Made by a program: the position numbers and the translations under genes
Source: an uncultured Pseudohongiella sp.
Lineage (GTDB): Bacteria > Pseudomonadota > Gammaproteobacteria > Pseudomonadales > Pseudohongiellaceae
Direction: 5' to 3'
NCBI GenBank assembly: GCA_951812965.1
Contig: OX638341.1
Location: 124,001 to 188,000, forward strand
Length of the DNA: 64,000 nt
Notes under the pieces: model-generated
What the model was told of the DNA's origin: nothing
Databases searched by the model: none
The model's input: only the letters and a program-made list of their open reading frames with translations
Shown here: positions 47,289 through 55,124 of the stretch, one piece after another
Position numbering within the stretch: the stretch's first letter is position 1
Layout of the letters: each line of letters opens with the position of its first letter

Positions 47289-49379
47289 TCACTCCGGCGC
47301 GGCGTCGGTCCCCGGAACGGTCGGCGGCATCGCGGCAAAGGCCGCGCCGGCGAAGGGCAGCGAGACCGACGCGATCTCCCGGTCGCACAGCATCCTTACC
47401 TCGCCGCCCATGAAATCGTCTGCCAACTCGAACAGGTCGGCCAGGAACCGCACCGCAGTGGATTCGCCCGCAACCCGGATCGGCGTTGTTGCCGAGACAG
47501 TCTCTTCCCGCCCTGGCATCGCCAGCACCGCCTCGCAAGAGGCGTCGGATTCGGCGTCGTTGGCAAGAACCAGCGCCAGCCGCCCCAATCGGGGCGCGAC
47601 CGGAAACCGGGCTTCCCGCGCGAATTGCGCGGGCGCAATTACCGCCATGCCGGCCAGGCCTTGCGGTATATATAAAGTCAGCAGATTGCGCGCGTCGGCC
47701 GGGGCGTCGCAATCCAGCGCAGCATGGCCGAACGCCAGCGTATGCCTGCCGAAACTTGACAGCGAGATCCGGCCGCCATCCGCCGCCAGTTCCAGCGTCG
47801 CCCCGCCTGAATCCTCCCGGGTCACGCCTTCGGCGTTTTCGAACCGGGCCATGTTCATACCCGCGCCGCGCAGACGCAAGGCGCATCGATTGACTTCGTT
47901 GGAGAGATTCGTCACCAACAGGCGGGATTGGAAGCCGCCGCCGTCCAGCATAAGGGGCAGCAGCGCCCGATACGGCTGCGACTCGTCGCGGTCTTCCGGG
48001 CCGATGGACTCCAGCGCGGTGAATACTCCACCGTTCAGCAGCATGCCCAGGGGGCCGACAGCCCGGCTGCAGGTTAGCGAGGCCGCTCCGCCGGACCTGT
48101 CGTCCTGCGTCGAAATCAACTCGTCCAGAAACCGGAACACAGTTGATTGCGCGGGAACCGTGAGGTCACTCCCGCCGACGCTGGTTCCGTCGGCAGTCTC
48201 CAATTCCACGGCGCAAGCGGCGTCCAGCGCGTTGCCGTTGGCCAGGACCAGCCCCAACCTGCCCGACCGGGGCAATACCGGAAAATGAAAGGTCTGTCGT
48301 TCGCGCACGCGTTCCAGGGTCGTCATGGCCACCGGCGTGCCGCCGCCCTCCAGGACGAGCAGCATTCGCGCCACCGCTGGATGCACGCAGGTGAGTTTCG
48401 CGGAACCAAAGCTCAGACCCGAATTGCCGGCGGTCGTGAGTGCAACGCCGGCGCCGACCGCATCAATGTCGATCTCGATTCCGGTGTCCAATGCCGTCAG
48501 CGCGGCGTGTTCCTCGAAAAGGGCGGCGTCCAGCCCCTCGCCCTGCAATTCCAGCGCGCAGCGATTGCCCGGCGCCGAGACATTGTTCAGGAAAAGGCGG
48601 CTATGGAAGCCGTCCCCGTCGGCAACCAGGGGAAACCGGTGTTCCCGGGCCGCGGCGGCGTCGAGCGGCACGGGAGCGGCGTCCTCGCCTCCAGGAACCG
48701 GATCAGGGTCGGGTTCGGGTTCCGGGTCCGGTTGTGGAGGAGGCGTCAGAAGCGTAAACGTTACTGTCGCGATCGGCTCGTTGGTGAATTTGCCCGTCCC
48801 CCTGATGCTGGTGATCACGCCTTGAGGCGAGGTTGATGGATTGCTCAGCGAGAACTGCGTGCCGTTCTCGGTCCCGGCGTCGTACGGATACAGGTTTACC
48901 GTCTTTGCAGCCAACCAGTTGTCGCCTTCACGCAAAGACAGGCCGGATACGCCGACAAACCAGTCCGGGCTGGGGGCCACCATGGTTACCAGAGTGACGA
49001 GGGGATGCGCGGGGGTGGTCGTGAATTCGATCGTGGCGGAGCCGGTCCCGCCGGAAGAGATGGTTTTCTGCAGGGTGGCATGGGCATTCGGGCCGGCGGA
49101 AGCGATCTCCCGCCTGAGAGCGCTCGTCCCTCCAGTCTCCGCCATGCTCTCGATCCCGGCGCTGGCGGTTCCCCCACTGTTCCAGAATGTGACCTGATCG
49201 TTGTGGACCGCGCCGATCAAAGGCGAAAAATGCGCACCGGAGGGCAGGCCGCCCGGAGACACGGCGGTGGTCCATTTGCCCTCGAAGGTCACTTGATAGG
49301 TGACCGATTGTGCGTTGGCGAGGGTAGCCTGTAACAGGATGAGCAGGAGAGCGAAAATGGCGGACAATTTGTTGGTCAT
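47289..49379 (-). CDS. Secreted spondin-N domain protein with a duplicated unknown domain
   Basis: 696 residues from the ATG at 49379, which begins a clean signal peptide (IFALLLILLQATLANAQ). Residues about 20-200 fit the spondin_N fold (VTYQVTFEGKWT, SPLIGAVHNDQVTFW, STSPQGVITSIRGTGKF). A Pro/Asp/Glu-rich linker follows. The remainder is two tandem copies of a domain of roughly 220 residues, each with matched landmarks: FHSRLFLNNVS / FQSRLLVTNLS, NRCALELQG / NRCALRLRG, RLGLVLAN / RLALVLAN. Each copy has about four cysteines in the same places. Function unknown; probably exported or surface-attached. It converges with eda. Confidence 0.78.
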   Translation of the reverse strand: MTNKLSAIFALLLILLQATLANAQSVTYQVTFEGKWTTAVSPGGLPSGAHFSPLIGAVHNDQVTFWNSGGTASAGIESMAETGGTSALRREIASAGPNAHATLQKTISSGGTGSATIEFTTTPAHPLVTLVTMVAPSPDWFVGVSGLSLREGDNWLAAKTVNLYPYDAGTENGTQFSLSNPSTSPQGVITSIRGTGKFTNEPIATVTFTLLTPPPQPDPEPEPDPDPVPGGEDAAPVPLDAAAAREHRFPLVADGDGFHSRLFLNNVSAPGNRCALELQGEGLDAALFEEHAALTALDTGIEIDIDAVGAGVALTTAGNSGLSFGSAKLTCVHPAVARMLLVLEGGGTPVAMTTLERVRERQTFHFPVLPRSGRLGLVLANGNALDAACAVELETADGTSVGGSDLTVPAQSTVFRFLDELISTQDDRSGGAASLTCSRAVGPLGMLLNGGVFTALESIGPEDRDESQPYRALLPLMLDGGGFQSRLLVTNLSNEVNRCALRLRGAGMNMARFENAEGVTREDSGGATLELAADGGRISLSSFGRHTLAFGHAALDCDAPADARNLLTLYIPQGLAGMAVIAPAQFAREARFPVAPRLGRLALVLANDAESDASCEAVLAMPGREETVSATTPIRVAGESTAVRFLADLFELADDFMGGEVRMLCDREIASVSLPFAGAAFAAMPPTVPGTDAAPE

Positions 49380-49466
49380 AAGTGAATTTGGAACGAAAAC
49401 AAACCTCATTTGGCCCGGCTTGGTAACATACCACGCAACGCGATCGCAAACCGGTGTGCGGAACTG

Positions 49467-49484
49467 GTAGGGGCGAGGCATGCC
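49467..49484. repeat. Truncated REP-like palindrome at the left end of IS110 element 1
   Basis: GTAGGGGCGAGGCATGCC is the left part of the palindrome found whole at 13371, 50760, 57143 and 58757. It stops exactly where the sequence TTGTCTGTT begins, which resembles the start of the second element (TTGTTTGTT at 57164). Confidence 0.7.
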
Positions 49485-49542
49485 TTGTCTGTTACTAGTC
49501 TGTTAGATTGAATCCCACATCTGGGCCCACGGGAGGGTCCAG

Positions 49543-49706
49543 CCTTCGGCGCCCGATGCATCGGGCGCCGAAGGTGGCGGTGGACGGGCCGTAGGCATGC
49601 TGGTCTTAGAGACCGTGGGCGAGCGTGGCCGCCACCGTCTTTCCCGACATCCTGAACGGTTGCGTGGGCTACGAGCCCGAATGACAAGGTGAGGAGGACG
49701 GAAAAG
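49543..49706 (+). ncRNA. Candidate bridge (seek) RNA region of IS110 element 1
   Basis: A perfect 32-bp palindrome (49543-49574: 14-base arms around TGCA) is followed by an 8-bp long-range stem, GGTGGCGG (49573-49580) with CCGCCACC (49629-49636). The stem encloses a GGTCT-TAG-AGACC hairpin (49602-49614). IS110-group elements are known to encode a guide RNA in the non-coding region before the transposase. Element 2 has the same order of structures with different sequence. Expression and boundaries are unproven. The rest of 49380-49706 has no gene. Confidence 0.4.
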
Positions 49707-50672
49707 ATGTCTGAGTATAACCCGGATTTTGTTGGTGTCGATGTATCGAAAGACTTTCTGGACGCGCATCGGCTGCGTGACGGCGTAGCAAAGCGCTATG
49801 CCAATGATCCCGGCGGGATCCGCGCACTATTGCGCTGGGCCGGACCGGAGGTGCGCGGCGTGGTGTACGAGCCGAGCGGCCCCTACCACCGCGATCTCGA
49901 GCAGGCGCTGCTGAACGCGAGCATGACAGCGCTGAAAGCGAACCCGCGGCGGGCGCGGGAGTTCGCGCGTGCGGCCGGGCGACTGGCCAAGACCGATCGC
50001 GCCGATGCCGAATGTCTGGCGCGCATGGGCGTTGCGCTGCCCCTGCGCCCGGTCAAACCGCGCTCGAAGCAGCAGCGGGAACTGGCCGAACTTACCCTGC
50101 TGCGCGATAGCCTGGTCCGGCAACATGTGGCCGAGAACAATCGCAGCGGGCAACTCCAGTTCGCCTATGCCAAACGCTTCCAGCAACAGTGCATCCGCCA
50201 ACTGGCGAGAAAAATCGCCCAGTTGGACAAGCGCATCGCAGAACTGGTCCAGGCCGATCCCGACTTGGCGCATAGCTTGGCCTTGCTGACCTCCATCCCT
50301 GGCATCGGCCACCAGACCGCCGTCATCCTGTTGACCGACATGCCCGAACTCGGACAGCTCGATCCCAAGGCCGTCGGCAGCCTCGCCGGCCTGGCTCCGG
50401 TGGCGCGCGACTCCGGCTTGCGCAGTGGGAAGCGGCATATCCAGGGCGGACGACCACGTGTACGCCGAAGCTTGTACATGGCTGCGCTCGCCGCAATTCG
50501 TTGCGCGCCACCGCTGAAAATCAAGTACCAGCGAATGAAAAACGCCGGCAAACCCCCAAAAGTCGCCATCGTCGCCATCATGCGCAATCTCGCCGTACTC
50601 GCGAACCACTTGCTCGCCGAAAATCAGCCATGGTCTCCCGAACCACCACGAAGAGCGGCTTGCGCCTCTTGA
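49707..50672 (+). CDS. IS110-family transposase (DEDD recombinase), element 1
   Basis: 321 residues from the ATG at 49707 (GAGGAGGA just before). N-terminal RuvC-like domain: VGVDVSKDFLDAHRL with the first Asp, YEPSGPYHRDLEQAL with the Glu, and KTDRADAECLARMG with the Asp pair. A coiled-coil linker follows. The C-terminal Tnp domain has LLTSIPGIGHQTAVILLTD, GSLAGLAPVARDSG and a RRSLYMAALAAIR stretch with the conserved Ser region. Full length and apparently intact. It shares family but only moderate similarity with element 2. Confidence 0.94.
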   Translation: MSEYNPDFVGVDVSKDFLDAHRLRDGVAKRYANDPGGIRALLRWAGPEVRGVVYEPSGPYHRDLEQALLNASMTALKANPRRAREFARAAGRLAKTDRADAECLARMGVALPLRPVKPRSKQQRELAELTLLRDSLVRQHVAENNRSGQLQFAYAKRFQQQCIRQLARKIAQLDKRIAELVQADPDLAHSLALLTSIPGIGHQTAVILLTDMPELGQLDPKAVGSLAGLAPVARDSGLRSGKRHIQGGRPRVRRSLYMAALAAIRCAPPLKIKYQRMKNAGKPPKVAIVAIMRNLAVLANHLLAENQPWSPEPPRRAACAS

Positions 50673-50759
50673 TTACAACGACTTCAACCCGGAGGATACA
50701 ATCTGAATCAATACTTCACGCAACACGGTTGCTCGCCCGCAGGCGTTGCGAAGTTCCGT

Positions 50760-50779
50760 GGGCGAGGCATGCCTCGCCC
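50760..50779. repeat. REP-like 20-bp palindrome
   Basis: Perfect copy of GGGCGAGGCATGCCTCGCCC, followed by CTAC. It lies 88 bases after the IS110 element 1 transposase stop and 140 bases before ssrA. The remainder of the 50673-50919 gap shows no gene; a TATCCT hexamer at 50901 could be the ssrA -10 box. Confidence 0.85.
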
Positions 50780-50919
50780 CTACCGTCGTCTCACATGTAT
50801 CTGAACCTTGACACCGGCGCCGACGATTTTTTCAGTGTGGCAATTCCGCGGGCATGGGGAAATTTACCTGCGAAGCAGAGAAAATTCCGGCCTGCTGTGT
50901 TATCCTGATTGGTCTTCTC

Positions 50920-51277
50920 GGGGGCGATTCGGATTCGACGCCGGTATCAACACCTGGGGTGCATGCCGAGAGGGTAGTGACTCTCGTTAATCAATTGCTG
51001 CAACTGCATAGTTGCCGAAGACAGAAGCTACGCCCTAGCCGCCTGACCGCGGTTAGCGATTGCCGAAGGGATGCCCGTAAACCTCCGATTGCAATCGTCA
51101 TATAGAACGGGATCGCGGTGAGACGCGCCTGGCGTCGATCCGTCAAACCTTTCCAGGCTCGCCCTGTTCGCCCTGCCCGTCGGGTAGATATGGGCTAACT
51201 CAATAGACGACGCTAAGCATGTAGATCTTCAGGCCGCGAACTGACGGACGGGAGTTCAACTCTCCCCGCCTCCACCA
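50920..51277 (+). ncRNA. ssrA: Transfer-messenger RNA (tmRNA, ssrA)
   Basis: One-piece tmRNA of about 358 nt. The 5' end GGGGGCG pairs with CGCCTCC before the terminal ACCA (51277), giving the 7-bp acceptor stem with one G-U. The conserved GGATTCGACG and GGTGCATGCCGAG follow at the 5' side. The T-arm GGGAGTTCAACTCTCCC and the anticodon-like TAAGCATGTAGAT are at the 3' side. The tag reading frame (51014-51046) codes AEDRSYALAA then TGA, ending in the ALAA degron. Its partner SmpB is at 15596. Confidence 0.96.
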
Positions 51278-51286
51278 ATCCACCAC

Positions 51287-51317
51287 GAGCTTTGCCGGGA
51301 TTCTTCCGGCAAAGCTC
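51287..51317. terminator. Hairpin between ssrA and hipA
   Basis: GAGCTTTGCCGG (51287-51298) pairs perfectly with CCGGCAAAGCTC (51306-51317) around 7 bases. It lies 9 bases after the tmRNA CCA end and overlaps the hipA stop region. No T-run follows on either strand, so it may protect or process the tmRNA 3' end or act as a weak bidirectional terminator. Confidence 0.55.
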
Positions 51318-52632
51318 ACAATCCAAGCCGCAAATTCGACTCGACTGTTTTGATCAGGGCTGCGGGTACCTCGTGTTCCGTGGCCAGCTTCCGCCATTGC
51401 GATACCTGGGAAACGGTTTCGTCGAGGATCCGATCGATTCTAGAGCGCGTGAACAGTGGGCTGAGTTTGTTCATGCCGTGGAAATCATCTCGCGTGAAGT
51501 CCTCCCGTTTGCCGTTCATCGTCATCCAGTGGCTGTTGGTCCATCGGCTTCCAGGCTTGAAGCTGTAGGCCAGATCGTAGGCCGGAGCAAGTTCCCAGCC
51601 GCCGCCTTTCAACATGAATGAGAAATTTCTGGAATGGTCGTCATGATTTCTCGCGACGATGTTGAAAGCCATGCGGCGGAACAATTGTTCCGCCGCCGGG
51701 GCGGCGAGCCCGAGCCGTCTGGCGACGCCGAACAATTCCGCGTAGGAATAGAATCCCGGCATTCTGTAATCGACATGGGCCAGACCGTTAAGCGTCTGCA
51801 CATGGATTTTCCGATTGCCGCTTCGATCGAAGCGTTTGGTGATGAAATGCCGGCGCTCTCCTTCCACCAACAATTCGCAGGGCATCATCGTCACACCGCA
51901 AGCCGTGGCCATCAAGTGGTACACGAATTCCATCGCGCTGTATCCCAGCGGGTCGCCGAAGGACTCGCCGCCCTTGCGGTGTTCGCTGACGCCGTCGAAT
52001 TTCAATAGATAATGGGTGAACCCTTCCGGCGCGTCGACCTGTCCCGACCTGACTTCGGTGAAGTCTTCGTTGAACGCCACGACCGCTTTGGGACGCGCTC
52101 CGCCGGCGCTTGTTCCGATGGACAGCAGCGCCACCATGGCGTCGCGGTCCTCTTTCCCGTCGCCGCTCATTTCGACGGCGAAATCGGCCCGGTTGTCGAG
52201 TACTTCCTGTGCGATTTCGACCAGCCGGTCCAATTGCAAATCCTGCGAGGCGTTCAATCCCTTCAATCTCGCGGCGGGCGCGAATTCGAGTGCGCCGATC
52301 CCTCGTTTCCCGATGTACTGGAGTTTTTCGAGCGGACTCAACTCGTCCGCCGCGCGGCCCTGGCGGGCGGCCCACTCTTTGAATACCGCGTTGCCGAAAT
52401 CGTCCGGGAGAGAGTCCGCGAGCATTCCCGGCAGCCCGTCGAAAGTTTCCCGCCCCAATCCCGGAAACGAATAAATACGATTTGCCAGTGGCATACCGAT
52501 CGGCGAAAGCTCGATGCCGCCTTCGATAAACGATCGCACGTATTCGAATGCACCGATGCCGGTGTCGGCATTGAAGCTGACCGCCCCTACCCGGTCTTCG
52601 CGGTAAATGACTTCAACGACCTGATCTACCAT
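51316..52632 (-). CDS. hipA: HipA-type serine/threonine kinase toxin
   Basis: 438 residues. N-terminal HipA domain (GGIELSPIGMPLANRIY, FDGLPGMLADSLPDDFG) and C-terminal PI3K-like kinase core: HFITKRFDRSGNRKIHVQTL, NIVARNHDDHSRNFSFML (catalytic and metal-binding Asp) and LAPAYDLAYS. All key segments are intact. HipA toxins phosphorylate glutamyl-tRNA synthetase or related targets and cause growth arrest. hipB overlaps its start by 7 bases. The pair lies in AT-rich DNA immediately downstream of ssrA, a common integration site. Confidence 0.92.
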   Translation of the reverse strand: MVDQVVEVIYREDRVGAVSFNADTGIGAFEYVRSFIEGGIELSPIGMPLANRIYSFPGLGRETFDGLPGMLADSLPDDFGNAVFKEWAARQGRAADELSPLEKLQYIGKRGIGALEFAPAARLKGLNASQDLQLDRLVEIAQEVLDNRADFAVEMSGDGKEDRDAMVALLSIGTSAGGARPKAVVAFNEDFTEVRSGQVDAPEGFTHYLLKFDGVSEHRKGGESFGDPLGYSAMEFVYHLMATACGVTMMPCELLVEGERRHFITKRFDRSGNRKIHVQTLNGLAHVDYRMPGFYSYAELFGVARRLGLAAPAAEQLFRRMAFNIVARNHDDHSRNFSFMLKGGGWELAPAYDLAYSFKPGSRWTNSHWMTMNGKREDFTRDDFHGMNKLSPLFTRSRIDRILDETVSQVSQWRKLATEHEVPAALIKTVESNLRLGL

Positions 52633-52955
52633 TCCGGAGGCCCTTCAGTCCTGGTCTTGCGTTGGCCCGAGGCCCTTTGCCGCGCTTTCCCCTTGAGCCG
52701 CGCAAGTTGAACCGGTGAAACCTCCTGCGTCGGCAGAAACAATTCCAAATGCCCGTCCAGATCGAGGGCGGACATGATTGCTATCAGGATTTTCAGCCGC
52801 ACGTTTCCTTTCTCGGCATTGAGCACCGCCAATCTGGATACGCCCGCGCGTTCGGCTACTTCCGACTGCGTCATGTCCTGATTCAGCCGGGCCCGCTTCA
52901 GTCGTTCTCCGAATTCTTCCGCAATTGCGGTAGATGCATTTTCGTGAGTAGCCAT
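52626..52955 (-). CDS. hipB: HipB-type antitoxin, Xre-family HTH repressor
   Basis: 109 residues. Cro/C1 helix-turn-helix at about residues 15-70 (RLKRARLNQDMTQSEVAERA, GVSRLAVLNAEKGN). The C-terminal tail is basic and probably contacts HipA. It is the first gene of the hipBA operon, and the hipA ATG lies within its last codons. A perfect 14-bp inverted repeat just upstream (52968-53005) is the likely autoregulatory operator. Confidence 0.92.
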   Translation of the reverse strand: MATHENASTAIAEEFGERLKRARLNQDMTQSEVAERAGVSRLAVLNAEKGNVRLKILIAIMSALDLDGHLELFLPTQEVSPVQLARLKGKARQRASGQRKTRTEGPPEW

Positions 52956-52967
52956 AATATTCTTTAT

Positions 52968-53005
52968 TTCGTATCTAACTCTTTATTTCATGAGTTAGAT
53001 ACGAA
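52968..53005 (-). promoter_or_regulatory. Operator dyad of hipBA
   Basis: TTCGTATCTAACTC (52968-52981) and GAGTTAGATACGAA (52992-53005) are perfect 14-base inverted arms around a 10-base spacer, 12 bp upstream of the hipB ATG. A direct repeat CTTTATTTC also occurs twice. Antitoxin repressors of this type bind such dyads; binding here is inferred. Confidence 0.8.
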
Positions 53006-53193
53006 TAATAGCACTTTATAGGAAGCAAGCAAGTCACTATGATCTGCTTAATTGCAAACACTCATAGTGTGCGTTATTTGATATTTATCTAGCATTTTTA
53101 CAAGATAAGTTTGATTATCCATACTTTATATATGATGCTGCCATATGCGCTTGCAACAGCTTCATTCGTCAATTGGATTCGCCGCGGGCGCGG
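53006..53193. other. AT-rich intergenic stretch between hipBA and pcaG
   Basis: No open frame of interest. Base composition is far more AT-rich than the surrounding genes, with runs such as TATTTGATATTTATC. It probably marks imported DNA carrying hipBA or its promoter region. Confidence 0.6.
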
Positions 53194-53778
53194 TCAATCG
53201 GCAATAGGATGCGGCAGCTTGAAAAACACGGTTTCCCGGTCGCCCTGCATGTGTACGTTGAACTCGTAGCTGACGGCATCCACCGATTCCACGTGCCGGG
53301 CGAGCAAGGATTCGCGGCGGTGTTCGGGCAGGCGGATGAAAACAGGATCGTTCGCATTGGCGGCCTCGTCCGCGAAGTAGATTCGCGTGAAGGTGTGCAG
53401 CAGCATGCCGCGCATGAAGACGATCATGCAGATATACGGGGCCTCGCCCTTGCCAAGAGGGCCGGGCTTGACCGTCGTGAACCGGTAAGAGTTGTCGACG
53501 GCATCGCCGGTTCCGGCGCGGGCGAAACCGGTGAATCCCGGCGCATCGAGTCGGCCGTTGCCGTCGGCCTGGATGATCTCGAGCATGGCGTCGTTCACGG
53601 GCTCGCCCGCCCCATCGAAGACCTTGCCATGGATCGTGATCGGTTCGCCTTCTCCGCGGATTTCGTTCGTAATCAACGGACCCAAGCCGGATTCGTGTTT
53701 TTCCGGTGTCAACCCCAGTGTGAAATAGGGTCCGACGGTCTGCGACGGCGTCAGCGGCAGGCCGGTCTCATCGTTCAT
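53194..53778 (-). CDS. pcaG: Protocatechuate 3,4-dioxygenase alpha subunit
   Basis: 194 residues. Intradiol dioxygenase fold with LTPSQTVGPYFTLGL at the N-terminus, VNDAMLEIIQADGNGR and GEAPYICMIVFMRGMLLHTFTRIYF. The alpha subunit does not carry the iron ligands but completes the active site. Its start overlaps the pcaH stop by 4 bases. Together the two cleave protocatechuate to beta-carboxymuconate; the other pca genes are not in the window. Confidence 0.95.
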   Translation of the reverse strand: MNDETGLPLTPSQTVGPYFTLGLTPEKHESGLGPLITNEIRGEGEPITIHGKVFDGAGEPVNDAMLEIIQADGNGRLDAPGFTGFARAGTGDAVDNSYRFTTVKPGPLGKGEAPYICMIVFMRGMLLHTFTRIYFADEAANANDPVFIRLPEHRRESLLARHVESVDAVSYEFNVHMQGDRETVFFKLPHPIAD

Positions 53779-54503
53779 TTTCCGCTCCCGTGATTGTCTC
53801 GCGGAGTGGCGCCGGATCCGGCCACGACGATGTCGAAGTGGTAGCCGAGCGCGAATTCAGGCTGTGTCAGTCCGAGGTCGAACCGGGCGATGAGACGGCT
53901 GCGGGCTGCATCAGGAACCGACTCGAAGATCGGATCGAAATCGAGTAGCGGGTCGCCGGGGAAATACATTTGGGTGACGAGCCTGCTGACCAGGGAGTCG
54001 CCGATCACGGAAAAATGTATATGCCGCGGACGCCAGGCGTTGTGGTGGTTTTTCCAGGGATAAGCGCCGGGTTGAATCGTGCAGAAACGATAACAGCCTT
54101 CGCGGTCGGTTACGCATCTTCCCGCACCGAGAAAATTCGGGTCAACAGGCGCATCGTGTTCATCCGCCTTGTGCAGATAGCGTCCGGCGGCGTTCGCTTG
54201 CCAGATTTCGACGAGCACGCCTGGAGCCGGATTACCGCATTCGTCGAGCACCCGACCCGACACCACGAGTCGCTCTCCGAGCGGCTCGCCTCCCCGCCGC
54301 GCATTGCGCGTCAGGTCATGGTCGAGTTCGCCGGGCCTGAAACGGCCCGCGAGCAAAACCCCGGACTCCACGCCCATGCTCGATGGGTGCTTTGCATCGA
54401 GTCTGTCCAGGTCGATCGGATCCCTGCCCGGCCCACGCAAAATCGACGACTTGTAATCGGGATACGTGTATGGAGGATGTGCCGACCGTCTTTTTCCCGA
54501 CAT
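53775..54503 (-). CDS. pcaH: Protocatechuate 3,4-dioxygenase beta subunit
   Basis: 242 residues. Iron-binding subunit: VEIWQANAAGRYLH carries the first Tyr ligand, and YPWKNHHNAWRPRHIHFS carries the Tyr-His-His set. N-terminal PPYTYPDYKSSILRGP is typical. Normal length. Divergent from the pobA remnant, with 74 bp between the two starts, the layout expected for a p-hydroxybenzoate to protocatechuate route. Confidence 0.96.
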   Translation of the reverse strand: MSGKRRSAHPPYTYPDYKSSILRGPGRDPIDLDRLDAKHPSSMGVESGVLLAGRFRPGELDHDLTRNARRGGEPLGERLVVSGRVLDECGNPAPGVLVEIWQANAAGRYLHKADEHDAPVDPNFLGAGRCVTDREGCYRFCTIQPGAYPWKNHHNAWRPRHIHFSVIGDSLVSRLVTQMYFPGDPLLDFDPIFESVPDAARSRLIARFDLGLTQPEFALGYHFDIVVAGSGATPRDNHGSGK

Positions 54504-54577
54504 CCCGAATTCTCTCGGCGTGTGTAAACTGGCAGGATACTGGTTTCATTGCCGCAAGCAAGAATCGGAGAGCCAAA

Positions 54578-55069
54578 ATGCGGACTCAGGTAGGAATCAT
54601 TGGCGCCGGTCCCGCCGGGCTGCTGCTTTCCCACATCCTGCATCTGCGCGGAATCGATTCGGTCGTGCTGGAAAAGCATGACCGGGCCTATATCGAGAAC
54701 CGTGTCCGCGCCGGCGTGCTCGAACAAGGCACGGTCAATCTGCTGACCGGAGATGCCGCTCATATCGTGCCGCCAACCGGCGTCAAGGGCATGAATCTGG
54801 CGATTTCCGATGTCGAAAAGCTGAGCCGGTCGCTGGTGGAATGGTACGAAAACGGCTCGGAAGACTTATTGCTCGCTTATCCGGAAAATTGTTTGCGTGC
54901 GGTCTGGCGGCGCGTGCATTTTTCCTGGCACATGACTTCGCTGCTGCACAGGTTTCCGGGCCACAGCGAGTTCGAACGCCGGCTGCAACTCGCCGAACTT
55001 GAATACCTGAGCCAATCGCAATCGGCATCGGCGGCATTGGCGGAAAATTATGTAGGATTCGTGTCTTGA
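54578..55069 (+). pseudogene. pobA: 4-hydroxybenzoate 3-monooxygenase PobA, large in-frame internal deletion
   Basis: 163 residues remain of an enzyme normally near 390. The N-terminal FAD motif is intact (VGIIGAGPAGLLLSHILHLR, IRAGVLEQG-like RVRAGVLEQGTV). At about residue 56 the sequence jumps from NLL directly to TGDAAHIVPPTGVKGMNLA, which belongs near residue 285 of a full enzyme, and continues to the normal C-terminus (SQSASAALAENYVGF). About 230 residues, including the substrate domain, are missing without a frameshift. It cannot be an active hydroxylase. It is divergent from pcaHG. Confidence 0.9.
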
Positions 55070-55124
55070 CGGTTACGGTATACCCTCGCCAAACCGACTC
55101 GGCGGGGGGTAGGGAGAGAACTTG

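Larger units (their letters stand above)
49485..50672 (+). mobile_element. IS110-family insertion element 1 (right end not resolved)
   Basis: Contains a DEDD transposase gene and a structured 5' non-coding part. The left end is placed at 49485 because it interrupts a palindromic repeat there and matches the start of element 2. IS110 elements lack long terminal inverted repeats, so the right end is uncertain. A palindrome copy at 50760-50779 repeats the 14 bases that flank the left end; if that is the right junction, the element would run to about 50773. Confidence 0.7.

Noticed and set aside
51244-51277. Separate tRNA gene
   Set aside because: The T-arm and CCA belong to the tmRNA 3' end; no anticodon arm of a normal tRNA is nearby. 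No other tRNA was seen in the window.
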